A stretch of DNA of 64,000 nucleotides. It comes from Chitinophagaceae bacterium. GTDB taxonomy: Bacteria > Bacteroidota > Bacteroidia > Chitinophagales > Chitinophagaceae. Made by a program: the position numbers and the translations under genes. How positions within the stretch are numbered: the first letter of the stretch is position 1; each line of letters opens with the position of its first letter. Location of the stretch: the NCBI GenBank assembly GCA_016720825.1, contig JADKJV010000008.1:124001-188000 (forward strand), written 5' to 3'. The notes under the pieces were generated by a model that searched no databases, had not been told where the DNA came from, and worked only from the letters and a program-made list of their open reading frames with translations. Shown one piece after another: positions 41,101 through 53,796 of the stretch.

Positions 41101-42137
41101 GCTGAATCCAATAACATCGGTGCCACTTACCTGCCTGTAGTTGATTCACTGAATAATTTCATTGTCCAGCTTTATCCCCAGGGTAATAAACTGGGAAGGG
41201 TAAGGGTGCAACTGTATGTAAACAGCGGTTCTGTAAGACAGGATCCTACCGGCAAATATTACCTGGATCGTAACCTGACCATCAAACCTGATACAACGCC
41301 GACGGGACCATATAACATGAGGTTCTTCTACATGAATTCTGAGTTGAACGCACTGATAGCACAGCCTGGCAGTGGTGTAACAAGCCAGTTTGACCTGGCG
41401 ATGAGTAAAACTATCCAGGATACCTGTTCCAGAGGGGTAGGAGCGAATGTGCCCCTAGGCCAGTTTTATTTCCCAACAGGATGGGGTGGCATCAGCGGCG
41501 ACAGGTTTGTGGATGTTACCAACATTAGCGGATTCTCCACTTTCTTCCTGCATGGTGGTACTATTGCCCTGCCGGTTGGTTTACTGAGTTTCTCCGGTGA
41601 GCGTACGGGTGCTGTGAATCAGCTGCATTGGACTACATCAACAGAAGCAAACAGCCGCGGCTTTGCAGTTCAGCGTTCTGCAGATGGTATTAATTACGTG
41701 ACATTAGGTTTTGTAAACAGCCAGGCTGCCGGCGGTAACAGCCAGTCAATATCAGTTATTCATATACAGATAACAGCCCTTCTGGTAATAAACAGTATTA
41801 CCGTTTGAAACTGGTTGATATGGATAACAACAGCAGGCTGAGTAATATAGTAATGATAAAATCAGACAAACCTGTTGTGCTGGGTATTGATGGAATCTTC
41901 CCCAATCCGGCAAACAGTGTTGTGAATCTGAATGTTCAGGCTCCGGCATCTGATAATATTACTGCAGTAGTTACTGATATCTCCGGTAAAGTATTGATTA
42001 CCCATAATGCACATGTGGAAGCTGGTTCTAATACGGTTCAGCTTGATGTGAGCAGGCTGGTTTCCGGTACTTACCTGGTTAAATTGATTTGTAAAGCAAA
42101 CTGCGAATCAGTGGTTGGCAAGTTTGTAAAACAGTAA
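38126..42137 (+). CDS. Large secreted protein with Fibronectin-III, MAM-like, GEVED-type and T9SS type A domains, cluster member 2, frameshifted
   Basis: Signal peptide MSMRKIYVFLMGILLLSTAT ... SAQ. An N-terminal lectin-like region follows (ISIGFNFTYGG, CINTNGWIRLG). Frame change near 38716 leads into Fibronectin-III-type repeats (TTATVNWTAVGGASGYEYAV, SVYYLHVRTSCG; again TAGTASWVAPGVGTPTGYEY), a MAM/cleaved-adhesin-like domain (YTENFDAVTAPALP), a pre-peptidase-like domain (CGNTTNATSSGDPALF), and a GEVED-like domain (YATMWIDYNDNGFFESTERI, YGETEDYLVNIV). It ends with SFSGERTGAVNQLHWTTSTE, and after another break near 41745 with FPNPANSVVNLNV to GKFVKQ, a type A sorting domain. The corrected length is about 1,337 residues. 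It is likely a surface adhesin or matrix protein. MRKIY at 38132 is an equally good start. Confidence 0.83.
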
Positions 42138-42156
42138 AAATTATAGTTGATAAAGA

Positions 42157-42184
42157 AAGGGCTCCCCGACAAGGAGCCCTTTTC
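42157..42184 (+). terminator. Rho-independent terminator after cluster member 2
   Basis: Stem AAGGGCTCC / GGAGCCCTT with a 7-base loop followed by T-rich sequence. In the remaining gap to 42481 only TAAATTTG at 42218-42225 stands out as a -7 candidate, 257 bases from the start codon. Confidence 0.82.
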
Positions 42185-42481
42185 TTTTATATGAGTAAGT
42201 ATTTTCATGCGATAATATAAATTTGGCAATTATCTTAAACTCCTTATTTTTAGTTCATCAAAAATCTCAGTTCGACCTTTCCTTCCCAACCCCTCTGAAA
42301 TAACTGTATCAGTTATTGTTATTAAAGTAGCATGTATAATTACCGTTGTACTGGAAGGTATTTATTGTATAATTAATGAATGATAGCCTGTGGCATGTTT
42401 TGCCATGGGCATCTTGTTTTTATATTATTTACGAATGAAAAACCCTGATTGTTATTTTTTTATCAACCCAAAAACGCTTCT

Positions 42482-45400
42482 ATGAGGAAAATTTACTTGG
42501 TACTGCTGATGGTTTGTTTTTCAGTGGTGGTGAATGCCCAGGTGACTGTAACAGTGGATAATCCCGCTAATACAACACCTAATCTTAATGTTTCCTACCC
42601 GTCTTTAGCATCAGCTGTAACTGCCCTTAGCGGAATTACTGCTATTTCAGGGCCCGTGACGCTGTCATGTGCTGCAGGAACTGAAACTGCACCTGCCGGA
42701 GGTTATGTTATAAACTTTGCAGCAGCTACTACATCCACAAATAATGTGGTGATAGATGGAGCAGGCGCTGTAACATTAACTGCACCAACGCCACAAACAG
42801 CAGGGGCCCTGAATGATGCCATTGTCAAAATTATAGGAAGCGATTTTGTAACGATCCAGGGGTTTACGATGCTGGAAAATGCCGGTAACACTACAACTAC
42901 TGCGGCATCAAACAACATGACAGAATGGGGGGTGGCGTTGTTATATGCATCTACCACTAATGGCGCCCAGAATATTACTGTTCAGAATAACACCATTACG
43001 CTGAACAGGACCTATCAGAATACATTTGGTATTTACAGCAATTCAACACACTCCGCTACAACTGTTACAACCTCTGCCACTGCAACCACAACTGCAGGGG
43101 GTAACAGCGGAATGAAAGCATACACCAATAATATCAGTAATGTAAACATCGGTATTGTTGTTGTTGGGCCTACTGCTGCTGCGGATGCAAATACAGGTAT
43201 TGATATAGGTGGTGCAGCTGCAGGCACAGGCAATACAATCACAAATTTTGGCACTACGGGTACTTTTTCCGGTTATGTGAATGTATCTGGTACTGTGAAC
43301 GGGATTCTTGTAAGGAATTCAGTGGGTTTCAATGTGTCATTTAATACAGTTACCAGTTCTGCAGGTGGTACAACAGCGGGAACGCTGAACGGTATCCAGA
43401 TCCCTGCTTCTTCTAATGCTCCAACGACTACTTTTACAAATACGATTAGTAATAATACAATATCGTTACAAAGTGGTTTAACTACAGGGGCGATGAACGG
43501 AATAAGTTACCCCAGCGGCTCTGCCAGTGCTACAAGCACGGCGAACATTAATAATAATAATTTTACTGCATTCGGACATACAGCAGCCGGTGCCAGCGGG
43601 CGATCACATTTATCACGATTGCGAGTACAAACCAGTTTACAACTATTAACAGTAACACGTTTACAAACATTTCGGTTAATACAACGGGAAGTGTCACTTT
43701 CATTTCCCAGAGTTTTACAGCACCTGCAACAGGAACGAAAGCGGTGAATAATAACGCTATTGTAACTGCATTTGCCAAAACAGGTGCCGGGGGTACGATA
43801 ATTTTTGTTACTGATAATGGTTCTACAGTTACCGGTGCAGTTTCAAATTGCCAGAATAACAATTTTTCAAACGTAACACTTACTGGTGCCACCGCTATTA
43901 CAGGTATCAATTATACGGATGGGGGTACAGCACCGACCCGCACTGTTTCTGGGAATACCCTGAGCAACTGGACTACTGGTGCAGCCACAGTAAATGCCAT
44001 GAACTTTACTTACTGGAACGGTGTTTCCAGCCTGAATAATAATACGATCACCAATATAAACGGCCAGGGAGCCATTACCGCTATTACTATCGGGTCAAGT
44101 GTAAACACTGCCACATCTGTGGGTATCACAGCTAACACGATAAATAACCTGATTTCAACCGGAACAGGTGGTGCAGTTACAGGTATAACCAGTTCCAACA
44201 CTTCTACGGCAATTAATATTTCCGGCAACTTAATTAATACCTTGTCAAGCACAGGTGCAGCTGCGGTTTCAGGTATTGTTGTGAGTGGTGCTACTGCAAA
44301 TAACGTATTCAAAAATAAAATTTGTGATCTTTCCGGCAGTAATGCCAGCTCAACCGTAAATGGTATCCTGGCTTCAGCTGGTTCAACAAATACAATCTAT
44401 AATAACCTGATAGGTGATTTAAGGGCTCCTGCTGCCAACGCAGCGAACCCTGTTGTAGGCTTGAACCTGACAGGCGGAACCACAGCAAGTGCTTATTATA
44501 ATACTGTTTATTTAAACGCTTCCAGTTCAGGAGCATTATTTGGTTCAAGTGCAGTTTCAGCCTCCACTACACCTACGGTTACACTCAGGAATAATATATT
44601 CTATAATAATTCAAGTGTTACAGGTGCAGGCCTTGCTGCGGCTTACCGCAGGTCTACTACTACTTTAACTTCATATGGTGCTGCGTCAAACAATAACCTT
44701 TTTGCCGGTTCAACCATATTTACAGATGGTACGAATACTGATGCGACCATTGCTGCTTATAAGGCAAGGGTTGCGTCAAGAGATGCGTCATCTATCAATG
44801 AAGACCTGGTTACAGGACCTACTTTCCTGAGTACTACATGCGGAAACAGTAACTTCCTGCATATTTCTACCAGTATTGCAACACAGCTTGAAAGCGGTGC
44901 TGCTTCAGTTGCTGGTATTACAGACGATTTTGACGGAGATGTAAGGAATGGTTCAACACCTGATATCGGTGCTGATGAATTTGCAGGTATCGCAGCAGAT
45001 TTCACACCGCCATCCATCAACTATACCCCTTTAACTTTTACCTGCGGAACCGGTAACAGGACCCTGACAGCCTCTATTACAGATGCCAGCGGTGTTCCAA
45101 CCAGTGGTGCAGGTTTACCAGTTCTTTACTGGAAAATCAATGCGGGCGCTTATACTGCAGTCACAGGCACATTTGTAAGCGGTAATAATTACCAGTTCAG
45201 TTTTGGTGCCGGCGTTTCAGCCGGTGATGTGGTTTCTTATTATATAGTTGCCCAGGATAATGCAGGTACACCCAATGTCGGTTCATTCCCCTCTGCAGGT
45301 GCATCCGGTTTTACCGCAAATCCACCCGCAGCAGCAACCCCCACAACGAGCCCGAGTACTTATTCAATCAATATTGCATTATCCGGCACGAAAACGGTAG

Positions 45401-48400
45401 GCGCTTCGGGAGCAGACTATGCAACGCTCAATGCTGCATTTAATGCATACAATACAAGTTGCCTGGCAGGCCCGGTTGTTTTCAGCCTGCTTGATGCAGC
45501 ATATACAAACGTTTCGGATACACTGCGCCCCAATGCGGATGCCAGTGCTGTTAATACACTGACGATAAAACCAACGCAGCCTGTTACGGCCATTAACGGT
45601 AATACAACTGCTGCACCGATTGTGCTTTATGGTGCTGACTACATTATCATTGATGGTTCAACAAGCGCAACGGTTAACAGTATTTGCCCTTCTGTACGTG
45701 CTTCAGTAACCTGACCATTAATAATGCAAATACAGGAACCAGCAGCGCCGTGGTCTGGCTTGCCAGCAACGGTACGGATGGCGCTTCCAATAATATTGTG
45801 AAGAACTGTAACATTGCCGGAGCTTCCTCTACAACAACTCTTATAGGTATTGGTGCAGGTTCAGGTGCAACCGGTATAGCAATCACCAGCCTTGGTACAG
45901 GCAACAACAACAATACGTTTGAGAATAATAATATCAAGGCAGTACAGTTTGGTATTTATTCTCAAGGTGCAAGTGCAGCGAACAAAAATTCGGGCAACCA
46001 GTTTAATATGAACCTGATTAACACTAAATCAGGCTCTTCACAGAATGTAAGGACTATCGGTATCCTGGCAGGATTTGAAAACAGCATCTCCGTTTCCGGT
46101 AACAACATCGGAAGCATCTCCGGCGGTTCTCCCTGGTAGATGGCTTTGGTATTTCCCTGGGCGGTACAAACATTTCCACTTCTACGTTTACAGGGAATGA
46201 AGTGATAAATGCTACAATTACCGATAACATCATTGATTCAGTCAGGGGTGCATCTACTTTCTCTGTGGCTGGTATCTTTGTTGCTAACGCAACCAATTCA
46301 GGTACAAACCTGCTGGCGAACAATGCCATTTCGAATGTAGCAACCAATGGTACATTAGGTGATTTTGGTACTGGTATTGCCATTGGCGGCGGTGCGGTAA
46401 CCACTAATATCTATAACAACAGTGTGAGCGCATCAGGTACATTAACCAGTGCCACCCAGCCAAACTATGCGATAGTCATTGCAGGGGCAAACCCGGTTGT
46501 AACTATCAAGAATAATGTTTTTTATAATTCGGCAGTGAACGGTGGCGGTACTGGTTTAGGAGTTGGTGCTTATGCAATCGGCTTTGGATATGCAACACCA
46601 CTGAGCAATCTCACTATTAATAACAACGATTATTTCACCACAGGGGCGGAAGCAAAATTTGCTAAAACCGGAAGCCTCGCATCAGGATCCGGCGCAGATG
46701 TTGCCAACCTGGCGGCTCTTCAAACTGCCACTGCCGGTGATGCAAACAGTATCTCAGCTGATCCTTTATTTAATTCAGCGTCTAACCTCCAGCCCCAAAC
46801 CGGATCTCCTGTAGTTGGCGCCGGAGCAACTGGTACAGGTATTACAACTGACGTCTCTTGTAATATCCGCACTTCACCACCAGCTATCGGGGCTTATGAT
46901 GTAGCGGCTGATAATACACCACCGGTAATTACCTATACTGCGCTGGCTAACACACTTTGCGCAACAGCACCCACACTGGCCGTGACTATCACCGATGCCA
47001 GTGGTGTGAATGTGGCACCGGGAACAGCCCCTCGTATGTACTATCGTAAAGGTGGTGCTGCAGCAAGTCAGATGTATTTGGAAACTATCCAACTGATAAC
47101 AACTCAACTTTCAACGGCTGGAAATATGTAGAAGCTACAGGTACAGCTCCAAACTTCAGTTTCACACCGAATTTCAGTCTGCTGAGCAGTGCTGTTGCTT
47201 CAGGTGACAGTATCACATATTTCATAGTTGCCCAGGATCTGGCAGGAACACCGAATGTGGGTAAAAACACCGTTACCTTCAATGGTGGTGCCTTTGTACC
47301 CACCAGTGTAAACCTGCCCGCCGCAGGCGCATCACCCACCAGCGGATCATTAGGCTATAGGATTCTTTCAACCATCCCGACTGTTCAGTCCAGTACTGCT
47401 GCAGTTGTTGCAGGTAGTATAAACAATATCATCATGCGTCTGGATGTACCGCCAATGAACTGCGGATCTGTAACTCAAATCGATTTCACGAATGTGAGCA
47501 CAGATGTAACAGATATTGCTAAAGCCAGGGTATACTATACAACTTCCACCACCTTTGCAACTACCACTCAGTTTGGTACAGATGTGGTAAGTCCGGGTGC
47601 CAACTTCAGCGTTTCAGGCACCCAGGCAACTTCGAATTCACTGACTAATTATTTCTGGCTGGTATATGATGTAAATTGTGCTGCACCTACTGTTGCAGGT
47701 AACGTGGCGGATGGCGGTGCCCTCTCTATCGTGATTGGCGGTATCGGTTATACGCCAACACCGGGTAACCCCACAGGTACAAGAGCTATCACTTCACTGT
47801 CTTCATCACTGGCTACAAATCAACCATCAACCACAAGTATTCAGGCAGGCTCGTCTAATGTACAGGTGGTAAGGCTGGATTTGCCTGCAACCGGATGTGG
47901 TACAATTACACAGGTTGATTTCAATACAACCGGCACATCCAATGTGGCAGATATCACCAAAGCAAGAGTGTACTATACAACTACAACTACTTTTGCAACT
48001 ACCACTCAGTTCGGAGCCGATATTAATAACCCCTCAGGTGCCCTTACTTTCACGGGAAGTCAGGCCGCATCAACCAGCACATCCAATTATTTCTGGCTGG
48101 TATACGACCTCAATTGTGCAGGCCCTGCCACTGCAGGTAATGTAGTGGATGCTTCTGCTACTTCAGTCACGCTGGGTGGTAATGTATTTACACCTACTAC
48201 AAGTAACCCAACAGGAACCAGGACGATCACCGCCCTTTCTGCCGGTGTATCAACTACCCAGACTTCAACAGCCAGTGTACAGGCCGGTACTGGTAATCAG
48301 CAGATCGTACGGATTGAAATTCCTGCAAACAGTTGTGGTACGATCACACAGGTTGATTTCAGTACAACAGGTACAACGGATGTGACTGATGTTACAAAAG

Positions 48401-50537
48401 CAAGGGTTTATTATACAACTTCAACAACTTTTGCAACCACCACGCAGTTTGGTTCTGATATTTCTAACCCTTCTGGTAACCTGACATTTACCGGAAGTCT
48501 TACACCTTCAGCTGCTTCCACGAATTATTTCTGGCTGGTGTATGATATCAGCTGTTCTGCACCATCAGTTGCAGGTAATGTGGTGGATGGAGCTGCATTA
48601 TCTATCACACTTGGTGGTACGCCTTATGCACCCGCAACTACTAACCCCACCGGTACCCGTACTATCGTGGCACAAGTGGCAGGTGACAATATCGGTCTTG
48701 CTGCCACAGCTGTATTGGGTAGTACACCCACAAACAATCCGTTTGTAATAACTGGCCGGACTCTGGAAACCGGTGAACCTTCACCGATCCTGAACTCACA
48801 GGGAGGCAGTCAGAACGGACGTTCAAATTATAGCTGGGGAACTGCAGCCAGCAGTACTTACTGGTATAAACTCGTTGTGCCAACTACAGGTTATGGATCA
48901 TCCGGTAACCTGATCATCCGCGCAACTACAACCACCGCTTCTTCTTCAGTGGATGCCCAGGTGGCAGTTTGGGAATTCCCGGGTATGACCAGCGGTTGCG
49001 GTACCGCGGCCAATTTACAGGAGCCAAACTGTTACAGGCAAATGATGATAAGATCGCTACAGGTTTCAGTGCAGATGGTGCTGATGCCAGTTTCTTTAAT
49101 CCTGCAGTCCGCTGTCGCCTTACACCTGGTAATACTTATTATATCCAGGTGGATGGCTTCGGTACAGCAACACCTGATGGTAACCTGCTGATCGAAGATC
49201 TGGCTGATCCTTCAGGTTATAATGTGGCAAATAATGGTTTGGGTAATTATTTTAACCCAGCTTCAGCTGACATGCGTTTTGCTTCATATGAAGTAAACGG
49301 CACCGATGGCTGGACCTATTATTATGATAATAACGGTACAGATAACACCGTTACAGATGATAAAGTACTGATGGCCCTGAATTGGAATGCCAACAACTTT
49401 ATGTATGGTGGTACGTACCAGGCAGGCAGCCAAATGGCGAACCACTTACGCCGTGACCCGCGGAGCTTCACCGCACCGTCAGCACTCGGCACATTCACTT
49501 CCAGCGACTCCATCATTGTATGTGTGGGCAGGCTGAATGCAAGTGCTGCCTCTGCCGATCTTAAGCCAACAGCACCTTACGTAACATCAGCACATTGGTG
49601 GATGATGAATAAATTCTGGAACCTGCTTCCGAAAATTCAGCCATCTTCCGGAGTAAGTGTAAGGACTTTCTACAGCAATGCAGACTTTACTGCACTCCAG
49701 ACTGTAGTTACTGCTGGTGGCGGTATCCTGGCCAACCATAGCGACATGCAGTTTATTAAAGCCACGAAGAGTCCAACCACGCATTATTCCAATGCGGAAG
49801 TAGATCCGGGTGGCGGACAAGCTGCATTAACATTAGGTACTGTATCCAACCTGGTTTGGGCAAATACAGATAACGTTGAAACCGGTGCTGATCCCATTAA
49901 CCAGGCCCAGTTCAATGTAACGGCATTCTCCGGTGGTGGTGGCGGTTCAACAGGTACACTGTTCCCGCTTTCAACTTCCCTGCTGAGCTTCAGCGGTGAG
50001 AAAGCAGGCAGCGTGAATAAACTGCATTGGACAACAGTAAGCGAAACACGGAACCGCGGATTTGATATCCAGCGTTCACTGGATGGTATCCGTTATACAT
50101 CCATTGGTTTCGTAAATACACTGGCTCCGGGTGGTACCAGCAATGGCCGCCTGACTTATGAGTTCACTGACAATACGCCTACAGGCAGCAAACAATATTA
50201 CCGTTTGCGTGAAATTGACCTGGCTGGTGTCAGCAAACTCAGCAGCGTTGTACTGATTAAAGGAGATAAACCACTTACCCTTGTTATTGATGGTTTATAC
50301 CCCAATCCTGCCAATGCTATGGTTAATGTACTCGTAGGAGCACCTGGTCACGATAATGTTACCCTGGTGATGTATGATGTTTCCGGCAAAGCAGTAATCC
50401 GTAAAATGGTTACACTCGAAGCCGGCAGCAACACCATCCCCGTGGATATCAGCCGCCTCACCAATGGCAGCTATATCGTGAAACTGGTATGTGCCAATAA
50501 CTGCGAAATGGCTGTAAGCCGCTTCGTTAAACAATAG
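42482..50537 (+). CDS. Giant secreted protein (about 2,690 residues) with beta-helix regions, three identical-length repeats and T9SS type A domain, cluster member 3, frameshifted
   Basis: It starts MRKIYLVLLMVCFSVVVNAQ, a signal peptide. Two long stretches rich in Asn-Asn and short strands (such as NITVQNNTITLNR, ANNVFKNKICDLSG and NNTFENNNIKAVQFG) look like right-handed parallel beta-helices. Each is followed by a related module: TPPSINYTPLTFTC ... LTASITDASG and TPPVITYTALANTLC ... LAVTITDASG. Three tandem 146-residue repeats (47380-48690) come next, then a PPC-like region and SFSGEKAGSVNKLHWTTVSE, ending PNPANAMVNVLV to SRFVKQ, a type A sorting domain. Breaks near 43600, 45700, 46132, 47067 and 49014 separate the frames; those at 43600, 46132 and 49014 are short homopolymers. 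The role is likely adhesion or polysaccharide binding; no catalytic site is certain. Confidence 0.82.
47380..48690 (+). repeat. Three tandem in-frame 438-bp repeats inside the giant gene
   Basis: The codons for KARVYYTTSTTFATTTQFG begin at 47521, 47959 and 48397: spacing is exactly 438 bases (146 codons) both times. Each unit has the order VQAGxxNxxxxRLxxPxxxCG, TQxDFxxxxTxxVxDIxKARVYYTT, NYFWLVYDxxC and NPTGTRxI. The units resemble an N-terminal domain found in Bacteroidota sialidase-like secreted proteins; I infer a ligand-binding or spacer role. Confidence 0.88.
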
Positions 50538-50559
50538 TTTCCGGAAAACCAACCTTATA

Positions 50560-50592
50560 AGCCCGGTAGTTTTTGCTACCGGGCTTTTTTTA
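50560..50592 (+). terminator. Rho-independent terminator after cluster member 3
   Basis: A perfect stem AGCCCGGTAG / CTACCGGGCT with a T-rich loop is followed by a run of T. Confidence 0.87.
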
Positions 50593-50727
50593 AATCAATT
50601 TTTCCGATAGTCTTTCGTTTTCCGGCTGATTATTATATATTTACCCATCCTCCCCGTTGCAAGGGGTTTCCGGTCATTCTTAGAAAACCCGCACCCGTCC
50701 ATCCAGGCAAACCGGAATTTATTTTAC

Positions 50728-53595
50728 ATGAAGAAATTTATCCTGACAGTGCTTTTGTACTTCACTGCTATGGCTCATTTTATGGCCAAAGCGCAGGTGA
50801 GCAGTTATGCATTCAGCGCTTTCAGCGGGACCTATACAAACCTGACCGGAGCGAATGAAGTCTTCATCCTGGAAGCTGATGATGAGCTCTCTTCATCTAT
50901 TCCCATCGGGTTTAATTTTGTATACGATAATATCAGCTATTCACAGGTACAAACTTCTTCCAATGGATGGCTGTCATTTGTAACTTCTCAATCTGATCCT
51001 TTCTTTGCAAATTCCCTGGCAAATGCCAACACAATCCGACCTGCATTATTCCCATTATGGGATGACCTGGACGGAAGCTATGAAGGGTTCCCTTATTACC
51101 TGACCAGTGGTACTCCCGGCAGCCGGGTTTTTACTTTTGAATGGAGAACTTACGACTGGCAACTTGGAGCATTAGCAGCCGTAATATCTTTCCAGGTTAA
51201 ATTGTACGAAAGCACAAATATCATTCAGTATATATACAGGCAGGAGAGTGGCGCCGTCCTAAGCGGAAGCGCCAGCATTGGCATCTCCGGTACCAATTCC
51301 GGTGATTACAAAAGCCTTAATAATTCATCAGCGGCACCAACAGCCAGTTCAGCCTTATTCACTACAAATATTTCGACAAAACCAGCCACCGGCCAGGTCT
51401 ACCAGTTTGCACCACCCGCCTGCAGCGGCACACCCACCGGCGGAACAACCGGCAGCAGCAATAACCCGGTTTGCTATAACAGCAGTTTCAACCTCTCTGT
51501 AACCGGCAGCTCATCCGGTACAGGTATAACTTACCAATGGCAGTCCTCACCGGATGGAACAACCTGGACTGACATCCCCGGCGCCACCACAGCATCTTAT
51601 ACAACATCCTTACCCGTCAATACTTATTTCCGCAGGACCATTACCTGTGCATCAAACAGCAGCCAGTCAACTTCATTACTGGTATCTGTGCAGAAACCTT
51701 TTATCGCAGTAAATCCTGCTACAGTTTGTGTAAACTCATCTGCGCAGCTGACTACATCTACATCAGCACCACAATCATCTATATTCACAGAAAGCTTTGA
51801 AGGCGCATTGCAGATGACTGTCACTAACGGCAGCCCTCACTCTGCAGGCACAGAATGGATTCTGCGAAACAGCCCTTATAGTTATACAGGAACTTTAAGT
51901 TATACATTTTCCAGCCCGGGTGCCAACAAGTTTATGGCTGCTATTAGTGATCCAGGTGGTTCCGGAAGCAGCACGAGTACTTACCTGACCTCTCCTGTAA
52001 TTAATCTTTCATCTTATACATCGCTTTCATTAAGTTTTAATCATTCGTATCAGACATATACCAGCGATCAGGGCACTTTGGAAGTTTCCACCAATGGCGG
52101 GTTGGGATGGACTACGATCAATACATACAATTCCGATATCGGAACCAGCAACGGTTTTGCTGCTGCAACTGTTAATCTCAATTCGTATGCAGGCAGCCCC
52201 GGTTTCATGTTCAGGTTTCATTATACAGCCAGTTGGGATTGGTGGTGGGCAGTGGATGATGTGGTGCTGAGCGGAACCCCAGTAAGTGCAACATATTCAT
52301 GGACAGCCAGTCCAACAACAGGTGCAGGCTTACCCGGTGGTTCAGGCACATTGGCTGCATCCAACACGTCAATCACCGTTACACCAACTACGATTGGAAA
52401 CATAACATACACAGTTAATACTAATAACTCCTGCGATGCACCTGTCTCTGTTGTTTTAAATGTAACAGCCGGGGGCGGAGCAACCGGAGGTTTAGTGCCA
52501 AATACTGTTTGCAGAACACAATCAATCTTAAGCGGTGACAATTTTTATATTGATGCCGCATCGTGCAATCTCATGGCTAAAGTAAAACCACAGGGCGCAT
52601 TACCCGTCAGTGGTTCAGTGAATGCCTGTGTAACGATTGACCCGGCAGTCCAGTTTTACAATGGCCAGCCTTATGTGCAAAGACATTTTGATATTGAACC
52701 TGCCGACAATGCCAACAGTGCCACTGCCCAGGTTACCTTATACGCCACACAGGCTGAATTTGACGCCGTGAATGCAGCCGACCTGCTGGCAGGCAATAAC
52801 TGGCCTGATCTCCCCACCGGGCCCGGTGATGCCTTACATATTATCGCCGTTCGTGTAACACAATGGCATGGCACAGGCACATCCCCCGGAAACTATACGA
52901 ACCCGATCGCCGTTATATTAACCCCGCAATCGGTTTCCTGGAATGCTGCCAGCAGCCGATGGGAAATTGTTGTTGATGTCAACGGTTTCAGTGGGTTTTA
53001 TATCCACACAGGATACGGATTCCCGCTGCCGGAAAACCTCATCAGTTTTTCAGGATATAAGACCACAAACCGGAACGTGCTGAGCTGGCAGACGGCCACA
53101 GAAACACAGGTGAAGGGTTTCCAGCTGGAAAGGTCTTATGACGGACAGCGTTTTGAAACAGCCGGTTTTGTAAACAGCCAGGCTGCAGGTGGAAACAGCA
53201 ACCAATTACAGGGTTATAGTTTTACGGATATCGGCTTTACTGGCCACCAGCAGTATTACAGGCTCAGGCAGATCGGTCTTGACCGTTCTGAAAAGCTCTC
53301 CCAGGTGATTTTACTCCGTGACCAGGCCGGACAGGGCTTTATTTTCGGCGGTTTGGCACCCAATCCGGCGCATGACCAGATTAATTTCTCTTATACCAAT
53401 GACCAGCGGATCCAGGCCTCTGTTATCGTATCTGACATGAGTGGGCGGACCGTTTATATGAAAGAAATGAACCTCGATCCGGGCTCATCTTACAGGCAGA
53501 TTCCTTTGTCACGCTTCAGCCCGGGTACCTATATCCTGAAACTGGTTTCGGGCACCGGACAAATCCTCGGCACCGGGAAATTTGTGGTGCAATAA
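50728..53595 (+). CDS. Large secreted protein with T9SS type A sorting domain, cluster member 4, intact
   Basis: The only member of the cluster with no frame break: 955 residues. Signal peptide MKKFILTVLLYFTAMAHFMA ... KAQ. The N-terminal region SSYAFSAFSGTYTNLTG ... PIGFNFVYDNISY ... SSNGWLSF resembles that of cluster member 2. An Ig-like domain (CYNSSFNLSVTGSS, GITYQWQSSPDG) is followed by a MAM-like domain (FTESFEGALQM ... SLSFNHSYQTYTSD ... WWWAVDDVVLSG), a further Ig-like part, then FPLPENLISFSGYKTTNRNV and LSWQTATETQVKGFQLERSY. The type A sorting domain is GLAPNPAHDQINFSY to GTGKFVVQ. No enzyme motif is seen. It is probably a cell-surface adhesin or matrix protein. Confidence 0.87.
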   Translation: MKKFILTVLLYFTAMAHFMAKAQVSSYAFSAFSGTYTNLTGANEVFILEADDELSSSIPIGFNFVYDNISYSQVQTSSNGWLSFVTSQSDPFFANSLANANTIRPALFPLWDDLDGSYEGFPYYLTSGTPGSRVFTFEWRTYDWQLGALAAVISFQVKLYESTNIIQYIYRQESGAVLSGSASIGISGTNSGDYKSLNNSSAAPTASSALFTTNISTKPATGQVYQFAPPACSGTPTGGTTGSSNNPVCYNSSFNLSVTGSSSGTGITYQWQSSPDGTTWTDIPGATTASYTTSLPVNTYFRRTITCASNSSQSTSLLVSVQKPFIAVNPATVCVNSSAQLTTSTSAPQSSIFTESFEGALQMTVTNGSPHSAGTEWILRNSPYSYTGTLSYTFSSPGANKFMAAISDPGGSGSSTSTYLTSPVINLSSYTSLSLSFNHSYQTYTSDQGTLEVSTNGGLGWTTINTYNSDIGTSNGFAAATVNLNSYAGSPGFMFRFHYTASWDWWWAVDDVVLSGTPVSATYSWTASPTTGAGLPGGSGTLAASNTSITVTPTTIGNITYTVNTNNSCDAPVSVVLNVTAGGGATGGLVPNTVCRTQSILSGDNFYIDAASCNLMAKVKPQGALPVSGSVNACVTIDPAVQFYNGQPYVQRHFDIEPADNANSATAQVTLYATQAEFDAVNAADLLAGNNWPDLPTGPGDALHIIAVRVTQWHGTGTSPGNYTNPIAVILTPQSVSWNAASSRWEIVVDVNGFSGFYIHTGYGFPLPENLISFSGYKTTNRNVLSWQTATETQVKGFQLERSYDGQRFETAGFVNSQAAGGNSNQLQGYSFTDIGFTGHQQYYRLRQIGLDRSEKLSQVILLRDQAGQGFIFGGLAPNPAHDQINFSYTNDQRIQASVIVSDMSGRTVYMKEMNLDPGSSYRQIPLSRFSPGTYILKLVSGTGQILGTGKFVVQ

Positions 53596-53796
53596 TCAAA
53601 ATCAATTTTTTGTTAGCCAATCCCTGAAGGGAATGTGGATAAGTACGTCCATTCTCTTTTCTTCATGATAAGTTAATGACGCAATTTTGCAGTTGGCCGG
53701 ATTTTCCGGCAGTTTTGGCCTCTGATCCATTCCTCCTGATTAACTCCACCATTAACCGGCGATCTTCATTTTTATTCTATCATTAAAACCGTTGCA

